64,000 nucleotides of DNA, from NCBI RefSeq assembly GCF_040054535.1, contig NC_090794.1, positions 5,447,001 to 5,511,000 on the forward strand, in the 5' to 3' direction. The notes beneath the pieces are model-generated. The model was not told the origin of the DNA. It saw only the letters and a program-made list of their open reading frames with translations, and did no database searches. A program made the position numbers and the translations under genes. Source of the DNA: Antennarius striatus. Taxonomy: Eukaryota; Chordata; Actinopteri; Lophiiformes; Antennariidae. This document shows, in pieces, positions 56,166-64,000 of this stretch (position 1 is the first letter of the stretch; each line of letters starts with the position of its first letter).

Positions 56166-56538
56166 CCATAGCTGAATATTCACAGTTCACACAACAGCAG
56201 GCTGTACACTGTTAGCCATACTGCATTCTTACATCCTTGCTAACACTAGTTTCATTGATTCAATTCACCCTTTGCACCACCACTACTCCATCTCTGAAAG
56301 GTGGGGGCTACGTGCCCAAGGGGGCACTGCCGTTACATTTGGCAAAATTGAAAGAAAAACATTTCGTACACCTTTCTCTTTCTACTGACGGGACACATTT
56401 TTAATTTCCGACAATGAAACATCACAGGAATTTAACACAATTCTTGTTGGTGATAACAGTCAAAGACCAACACAATCAAAACAAATCCACGAGCAACACT
56501 GTTCAACAACTAATAAATACTTTGGACACAGAAGACAA

Positions 56539-59500
56539 TTAAACCACTGCTGGGTCTTTGTTGGTTGACACGTCATTGTCGGGCAGCAGGTTGGCCAGCT
56601 GTTGATTTTTCAGTGCCATTCTCTCCTTTACTCTGAAAACACACAAAAATGTTAGATAAATTATCAATTTAGTGACTTTAAGAGAAAAAAAGGGAATTTT
56701 TTTTCTGTTTCTAAATTGTGAAGATTTGCTGATTTTTTGCAAAACATGGGAGAAAACTAAGTGAGATTTGTACTTTTCAGGGAATTCGATGTCATCGATG
56801 GTTTCAGGCAGTGGGACACCCCTGGTTTCAGGAAGCAGCAGTACTAATCCACCAGCCATGAATGCCAGTGCCCCTATACAACACATTCAAACAAATACAT
56901 CTGTGATTACAGTAGTCCAATACGAAAAATGGACAACAGCCATCACTTAATAATTACATAAAAAGCTACCAAAGATAATGAGCGGCAGCTCCAGCCAGAT
57001 GACAGCCAGTCTGTAGAGCAGGAAAGGAGCCACTATGCCTCCAATGTCACACAGAGTGGAACAGACTGACACTCCCAGGTTCCTGCAAAGAAAATATAAT
57101 AAAAAAGAGAAATAAAGGAGTCGCCGTTGGGGGAGGCTTCACTTGACAAAATTAGACCTCTTTAATTTTTGTTTGCTACTTTAGTTTACAGATATTTACA
57201 AAATGTCTGTTCATGAGTAGAAAAAACAATGAGATCCAACATTGCTAATTACACATGTATTACACAAACAAAAAACAAAACAAAAACAAGAGGGCAGAAC
57301 ATTTTTTGTACCTGACAAATGTTGGGTACAGCTCAGTGTTAACAAACACCACCATCTCAAAGGCCATAGTGATGCCCAGTCTACCGATGCAGGCCACTAC
57401 CGTCTTAAACCAGAACATATCTGCAAGGGCAGATGTAATTTTCAAATGAAACAAATTTGGAGAACAAGAAAAACATAATCTGGTGATGTATGAACGGTCC
57501 AACTTGACTTACGCTCAGGAATGCATGCAGTGATAAAGCAAGAGACTCCAGCTACGATGTTGGATGTGGCGAAGGGAAGGCGTCGGCCGATACGTTCAAT
57601 GGTGAAGAGGATGAGAAACGCAGCGGGGAACTCCACCAGGGTAGAAATGAGGAAGTCGACGTAGACATTCCCTCCCAGGATTCCAACCCGCATGATCAAA
57701 CCCTGGTAGACTACGGCACTGGTGAACCTGGAAGACACACGGTTACACAGGTCATTTAATGTCCATTACTGTAAACATGAAGCATATGATAAAGACGAAA
57801 AAATAGACTTGCCAGTTAAAGCTGAGAATGAAAGTTTGCTTTCTCATGTTTGGAGTTCTGACCAGGTCCATAAAGGAGGCTGTGCAGGAGTCTGCTTCAT
57901 CATCTGCAAGAGACTGTGGGATCAAACGCACCCAATGCTTTTAGTAGAGGACCAACTGTTAATCTTCTAGCCTGTCCTTATTTCACAATCCACAACTTTT
58001 AACTTCAGATGTTGCAGTTATCTTGCATTCACAGAAAGAGAGAAGATTTTATTGTAAAACAATGTTGCGGCGATGAAGTTTGGTAAGAGATTGGACTCTG
58101 TTCATGGATAGTGTCTGATGCAATATCTTCAAATTTGTCTTTTTACCTCAATGTTCTTGGGGAGGGGAACCCTGTTTTCTTTGGCCATCGCCTCAATGAT
58201 GACCACGGCTTTGGCCTTTTTATTCTGAGAGAGAAGCCATCTGGGAGATTCAGGGACAAGCCTGCAAATGCAAAATATTTCACAATCACAGACGTGGATA
58301 GAAGAAGCACTTTCACATCTTTAAAAGCGTAAAAGAGGTTTTCTCACCAGTAGTAGACCAGGAAGAAAATGTAGGGGGCAGTGATGACGACCTGCAGCCA
58401 TCTCCAGTCAGTGATAAAATAGGCAAACAGGGGCAGGAAGAGGAGGCCGACACTGAAGAACATCTGATAAATGACGCCGACTGTGCGTCTGTACTCCACC
58501 CCGACCACCTCTGTGACTGAGAGAGATCGAAGTTTAATGGATGAAATAATGCTGGAGCAAAAAATAAGAGCCCTAATTTTGACTTTGTTGGAATTGCTGC
58601 TCTAAATCTAGAAGTTAAATGTTCTTATTACTCAGCACGTATCCAGCCACCCATCCTCCTTTCACTCCAAAGCCGTAGAGCATTCTGAAAATCAGTAGAG
58701 CCACGTAGTTTGGAGCCACAGCCACCACTATTCCTGCTATCCCATTCATGAGGCTGGCCATCAGGAAGCTCATTTTCCTACCGAACCTGAAGAAAGCAAA
58801 AAAACAAAAGAAAAACGATGTCTGTCAGTGAAGAGAAAAGACTAGTAGAAGCAGTGCGTAGTGTAGTACAGTTCAAGTGAAGTGAGTTACTCTGTACTCT
58901 AGCCAATCAACCACTCACGTACCTGTCCGCCAGGTAGCCAATGGCGATACTCCCAACCAGGAATCCCACATTGAGAGTGGCCTGGTACATGTCCACCAAC
59001 CATGCATCTGAACACACCAGGTCAAACTGGAACAACAGCCAAAAAAATATCCCTCAGAACTTTAATTTGTTTCTATCCACATTCAAAAGTTTGGGGTCAC
59101 CCACACAATATTATGTTTTCCATGAAAAGTCACCCTTGTATTTACCACCATGAGTTGTAAAATGAATAGAAAATATAGTCAAGACATTGACAAGGTTAGA
59201 AATAATGATTTATATTTGAAATAGTTTTGTAAATAACTTCAATCTGGATGCTTCTAGAAAGCCCCTTCCATACGTTGGATTGGCTGGATGGGCACTTCTT
59301 GAGTACAATACGGTCAAGCTGCTCTCACAACAGCTCAATGAGGTCAGATCTGGTGACTGCGCTGGCCACTCCATTACAGATAGAACACCAGCTGCCTGCT
59401 TCTTCTCTAAATAGTTCTTTCACACTTTGGAGGTGTTCTTTGGGTCACTGTCCTGTTGTAAAATGAAATTGGCTTCAATCAAGCACTGTCCACAGGGTAT

Positions 59501-61329
59501 GGCATAGTGTGGCAAAATAAGTGATAGCCTCTATATTCAAAATCCCCTTTACCCTGAACAAATCTCCCACCTTACAGCACCAAATCAACCCCACACGTTA
59601 ACGTTACCTCCACCCTGCTGGACAGATGGCACCAGGCACTCTTCCAGCACCCTTTCAGTTGTTCTGCATCTCTTACAAATGTTCTCGAACTTTGAACTTC
59701 AAACCTCAAACTTTGATTTGTCCATCAATAACATTTTATTCTAATCTTCCTATATTCAATCTCTGCTCTTATATTAATTTTTGTTTTTTTTATTGGCTTT
59801 TTTATTTGTAGGAAATCTTCAGTTTCTTGGTAATTTCTCGTATGGAATAACCTTCATTTCTAAGGACGAGAATAGACTTTCCCATGAAAGTTGTCTTTTT
59901 TGGGCCATTTTGAGCATTGAATCAACCCCACAATTATGATGGTCCAGATACTCAGTCTGCTCAAAGGAATGTCATGTTTATAGCTTCTCTAACCAGTTCA
60001 ACTGTTTTCAGCTGTGCTAACAGGATAGCACAAGGATTATCCAATCATCCACTAGCCTTTTGACGCAATGAGCAAACACATCTTCCCATTAGAACACTAG
60101 AGTGGCAGTTGCTGGAACTGGGCCACTATACACCTATGCAGATATTATACCAAAAACCAGATATTTACGGCTAGAATATTCATTTACCACATTAGCAGTA
60201 AATAGAGTGTATTTATGATTAGTTTAAAGTTATATTGAAAAAAAAAAGTGCTTTTCTTTGAAAAAAAAAAATTCTAAGTGACCATAAACTTTTGAATGGT
60301 AGTGTACCTTCCTTGAATATAAAAAAAAAAAAAAAAAAGTAAATAAATCATTGAAGTCTTTTCTGCTCGGTGAAGGTGAAAAGGTGAAGATTAATTGTTC
60401 TTTTATGAAGCCCTTGTGGCAACCTTCAAAGAGGCACTACATGGATTAATCTTTAGTGAATGATTATTCTTTTTAAAATCTGAACGCACGATTAACCACA
60501 CATGAGTGAACAGTAGCTAACTCTTGGCAAGAACCTGAGTTTCTGTCCAACATTTCAGACATTTAAAATGACATTGTGTGTTTTGCTGGCATTTTGATGC
60601 CACAAAGCTTCAGACACATCACTTGTCTTGTCTTCCACTGAACTGGAGCAGGACCAAACGTAATTTGCATGCTGTCCATCCAGAGATCGGTTTTGATATT
60701 ACCTCTGCTTATACATACTGTATGTGGCTTTGTGGAAGTAGGTCTCACCTGGAAACTAGACTAGATTGCAGTCAACATTATTAAATGCTTGTTCTTCACT
60801 AAGCTACATACTTTTTGCATTGCACTGGTGACTTTATAAGCTTTCAGCAGCCTCACTTTTTTAAGATGATCTTTCTTTGCTTACTTTTATTGGTGCATCT
60901 ATTTGATCTTTTCTCCTTGTTACTTACCTCAGTGACAAAAGACCGTCTTCCCACATAGTCATACTCCCAGCCCTCTTTGCAGTCTGTTGTTGGAATCCTG
61001 CTGAGGTTGAGTTCCTTTGAGTCACAGGTGAGGCTTGTGGTGTTCCAGTCCACCTCGTACTGCTTGCAGCTGCTCTGCTGCAGCACTCCAGAGCTGTTGA
61101 CCAGCGGTACCGTCAGCCTGCGACTGTGTTCCAGGGTCCAGCCACACTCCTCCCTCATCTCCACCACCGCAGAGTCTCGACACCAGTGATTTGGGGTGTA
61201 ACCCTGAAAGACAATACCGACGTACACACCTGCCCAGGGCATGGATACCAGGCACAGCAAGGCGAACATCCGCTTCTGAAAGCGGCCAAACTTTCCGGTT
61301 TCCTCCAAGATATCATCAAAGTTGGTCAT
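56539..61329 (-). CDS. slc22a2: organic cation transporter OCT2-type, copy C (11 exons)
   Basis: Exons, 5' to 3': 61329-60928, 59026-58923, 58786-58632, 58516-58348, 58261-58147, 57913-57813, 57727-57513, 57420-57312, 57082-56970, 56873-56774, 56632-56539; 1677 nt, 558 aa (human OCT2 555). Starts [15 protein letters not shown]; extracellular loop with NSS, NTT, NLS sites and six cysteines; GYLADRFGRK after TM2; TM4 substrate residues Trp214, Tyr218, Thr222 all kept; [12 protein letters not shown]10 GITMAFE with the OCT2-type Glu442; CDIGGI with Asp469 in TM11. Undivided first exon as in mammalian SLC22A1/2/3, so this is the most canonical copy. Electrogenic uptake of organic cations at the plasma membrane is the known family role. 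The intron after exon 6 starts with GC (gcaagt, 57812-57807). Intron 1 carries a Tc1-like transposon. Confidence 0.93.
57807..57812 (-). other. slc22a2: GC splice donor (GC-AG intron) in slc22a2
   Basis: The exon ends ...AACTG and the intron begins gcaagt. Copies A and B have gtgaga at this exact place and the downstream frame requires the same boundary, so a GC donor with good consensus is the simplest reading. Confidence 0.8.
59075..60304 (-). mobile_element. decayed Tc1-like transposon in slc22a2 intron 1
   Basis: Right end inverted: CACTACCATTCAAAAGTTTA then 'tggtcacttag'; left end 'cattcaaaagtttggggtcac', a well-known teleost Tc1 terminal sequence. On the minus strand 59423-59458 encodes [11 protein letters not shown], a decayed form of the transposase box QDNDPKHTSK that includes a catalytic Asp. 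About 1.23 kb, frame broken by stops and insertions, same orientation as the host gene. Confidence 0.85.
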
Positions 61330-64000
61330 GGTTACAGAAGTGTTTTGTCTTACTACAAAACTGAACAACTAAAAGCAAATAATTTCAATGATGTGTCTGA
61401 AGTGTCTGCAGGTTGTTCAGACTGGATGCAGAGCCCCTCTCTGCAGAGTGACAACTGCTATCTCAGTGCTTTGAGTTTTTATCTGGACAAGCAGGACCAA
61501 AGGTTCACAGGAAGACGTCGCTTTGCAGGCAGTGCAGTGGAGCGGTAAAACACGTCTCAATCACTTATTCAAGCGTCAGAACAAAATGCCTTCATGACCT
61601 ACGCAGGGGTTTATTGATACATACAGTAGGAAAGGCGTCAATATGCCCACAGGCCCACTTGTGCAACCTGTGTGCACGTCATGATGTACACGCACATGTG
61701 CACACAGGTCAGTGACGCTGTCAATCAGTTCACATGTAGATTTAGCTTCTGAGATTTTCTTGTTTCCTAATTGACAGAAATAATAACGTGTAAACTTCAA
61801 TTCAAACAATTTAAATTCATTGTTTCCTGTGTCAGGTTGTGTTTCATGGTCCAGTTTGCATTTCTGTAACTTAGTCATGTTGAAACTCCTCAGAAAGATG
61901 GAGCCACCATTACTGATTTCCTCAATGTTTGTGCTATTTAAGATGCCTCAGAGGCACATCAAGACGAATTCAGCCTCCACGGCTCAGGTATGATCCAAAC
62001 CGCCTGGTAATGGTTAATGATGGGGCACTGATAAATTTTTTTTTAAAAGTTTGTTTTTTTGATAAAACAGGTCAAACTGAAATTGAAATTCATTTGAGTT
62101 GCATGTCATTTTAGGAAACTCCAACTCAAGTCTAAACAACTTCATAAAAAAAATATGTGCAAACAAAATGATGAACCACAAAACGCTGATAAACAGCTGA
62201 TCATTTTTATTCAAATAATGCAGTTTTTTTTTTACATCAATGTTTTTAAATAGGAAAACGGGCAAAGAGCTGAAAAACATGTCAGACAACTTAAGTTACA
62301 CCAACATAAAAATAATACTCATGATCCCCCACAGTACCGCGTCATCAAAGACTTCTTGTGCTCTTTTAAGGTGATAGACTCATCACGGAGTGTGGACCCC
62401 AAAGAAGCACAAAAATGTCCTTTCATATTTCCAGTGGAAAGAGCAGGTGTAGTGCATTACCATGCACATGAGCCACACTAACTTTGGTGCCAAATACATC
62501 AGGAACAGATTTTATGCAATGCAGAAAAAAGGACCTCACATACTAAATGGGGTCGTGTGCAAAATGAAGAGGGCTGCTGCAACTCTGGACAGAGTCGATT
62601 ACACAGGAGTTCAAAATCTCCTTCTAATGGGGTCAGTGATTTGAAGTATGAAGCCTCCGGACTAACAGAAGAATGAAAGAGAAGGTTTGGAATCAAATTA
62701 TATCACAAAGTCTTGTGAGACTACTGACAGCAGATTCCATTTGGTACATTTCTTTTTTCAATCCCACAAACTTGATTCCTTTTTACTCTATAACACAATT
62801 ATGCATGCTCTACAAGTAGATTCAGCTTTGAGTAAAATACTGTAATTTAAGTTTATTCCACAACTACAGTTTATTCAAAAGCAGAATACGAGATGTGAGA
62901 AGACTGATTCTTTCTATCTGGAGTGTGACCATTTCACTTTAACTGTCAAAAATGGTTTAGAAGAGTCACATTTCAGTTTTTGACAGTGTAGACAGTAATA
63001 ATAATAATAAAAAAACAGAATCCATGTGTACAAATATTTAGAAACACCCTGAAATCTTCATTGACTGTTGGGAAACTTTATCAGTGACAGTGTATGCTTC
63101 CATAATACCTTTAAAGTCAGCGGGTTTCCACGGCAGATGATGTAATCAATATACACAACACTCCTCCATGTATACGCATCGTATAAATGATTGCAAATCA
63201 ATACAAAATGCATTAATCAGAAAAGGAAATGCTCTTCCAATGTAGTGCTTCAATTAAATGAGTCAAGGAACGTACAGATGGTGAACACCGCTTTTTCAAA
63301 CTATTTGAAGCCCGATATGAACAGCCACTGAATATCGGGTGTCATCTTCTGATGCTCAGTTTTACCAAACACTAACAATAGTCAAAGGCCGCTTCCCATC
63401 GTCTCTGCTGAACTTCCTCAAAAGTTGACAAAGCAAAAAGAAAATTCTCACTTCAAAATTACCTTAGAACAAATTTCCTGAGCTTTTGACCCCTCATCTC
63501 CAGCCTTCATCCAGAGAACCCACTGAGTCGCCACATGTCAGATATTCAACACTGATGCAAATGCATATGTACCAAATTGATATAGTTGGCAAAAATTTTA
63601 ATCTGTAAGCAAAAGAAACTTCACATAAAGGAAGTGCATTTGTTTTGCCTCTTCACCTCTGAACTAGGAGAATGACACATTACAAATATTTTATACTGTT
63701 TACACTATGTGGCCTTTCCCCTCCTCCCAGCAGTTAACTTTGTTACGCAATCCTTTGTGACAACACAGCTGTTGTTATTGTCAAGCAGAAGATATGCTAA
63801 ATGCAAAACCGCCTGCATTCTTGATACATTTGCGCTTTACTTCTTTTTGTCTAACATGCATTTGGCTAAATGGAGCTCGTTTCGGCACTATGACAACACG
63901 ACTTTACAGAGTGAAAAATCCTCGGTTCCAATACTGAGTTTTTAATCTATGAGTGTCCAGCTTCCCTTATACTAATGTCAGAGGTGACTGTAGAAATATG
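61330..64000. other. DNA upstream of slc22a2, no assigned gene
   Basis: Should contain the slc22a2 promoter (minus strand) just above 61329, not resolved. One possible first exon on the + strand (61877-61987: short hydrophobic MEPPLLISSMFVLFKM peptide followed by CAG-gtatga) matches no family I know. 62.0-64.0 kb is AT-rich with no recognised exon or transposon; it could be the 3'UTR of a neighbouring gene. Confidence 0.4.

Larger units (their letters stand above)
54483..56538. other. intergenic DNA between OCT copies B and C
   Basis: Holds the presumed copy B promoter, a relic of another slc22a 5' end (55160-55240), a hairpin (56135-56165) and presumed copy C 3'UTR. Nothing else recognised. 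Confidence 0.45.

Overview
The window is vertebrate nuclear DNA, almost certainly from a ray-finned (probably percomorph) fish. The genes have many short exons with GT-AG introns. Long AC/TG, ATCT, CCAT and GAT microsatellites are everywhere, and the interspersed repeats are typical of teleosts (Tc1-like, hAT, pogo-like, RTE-type and R2/R4-type elements). There is no prokaryotic signal. All exon boundaries below were read by eye from splice signals, reading phase and remembered family proteins; no alignment was run.

Layout: (1) 1-9.2 kb is intergenic and microsatellite-rich. (2) 9.5-14.1 kb (+) holds vgll2, a four-exon vestigial-like TEAD cofactor. (3) 14.1-33.5 kb is a long gene-poor stretch with an hAT element bounded by an exact 8-bp target duplication, two pogo/Tigger-like elements, an internally deleted RTE LINE, an exact CTCF-type motif and several long hairpins. 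(4) 33.5-39.55 kb (+) holds plg, a complete 19-exon plasminogen gene (803 codons: signal peptide, PAN, five kringles, serine protease). (5) 39.8-40.4 kb has transposon and LINE debris. (6) 41.1-61.3 kb (-) is a tandem array of three complete organic cation transporter (SLC22A1/2/3-type) genes, here called A (41.1-45.4 kb), B (49.3-54.5 kb) and C (56.5-61.3 kb; slc22a2), with two decayed pieces of further copies at 48.0 and 55.2 kb. (7) 61.4-64 kb contains nothing I can assign.

The plg-slc22a adjacency matches human 6q25-26 (SLC22A1/2/3-LPA-PLG); vgll2 lies elsewhere on human 6q. The main points of interest are in the transporter array. A and B share an extra phase-0 intron inside what is a single first exon in C. 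A and B each change a different residue known to shape cation binding. C uses a GC-AG intron. Relics show that the array once held more copies. The genes do not form an operon: vgll2 acts in the nucleus, plasminogen is a secreted zymogen, and the OCTs are plasma-membrane transporters.
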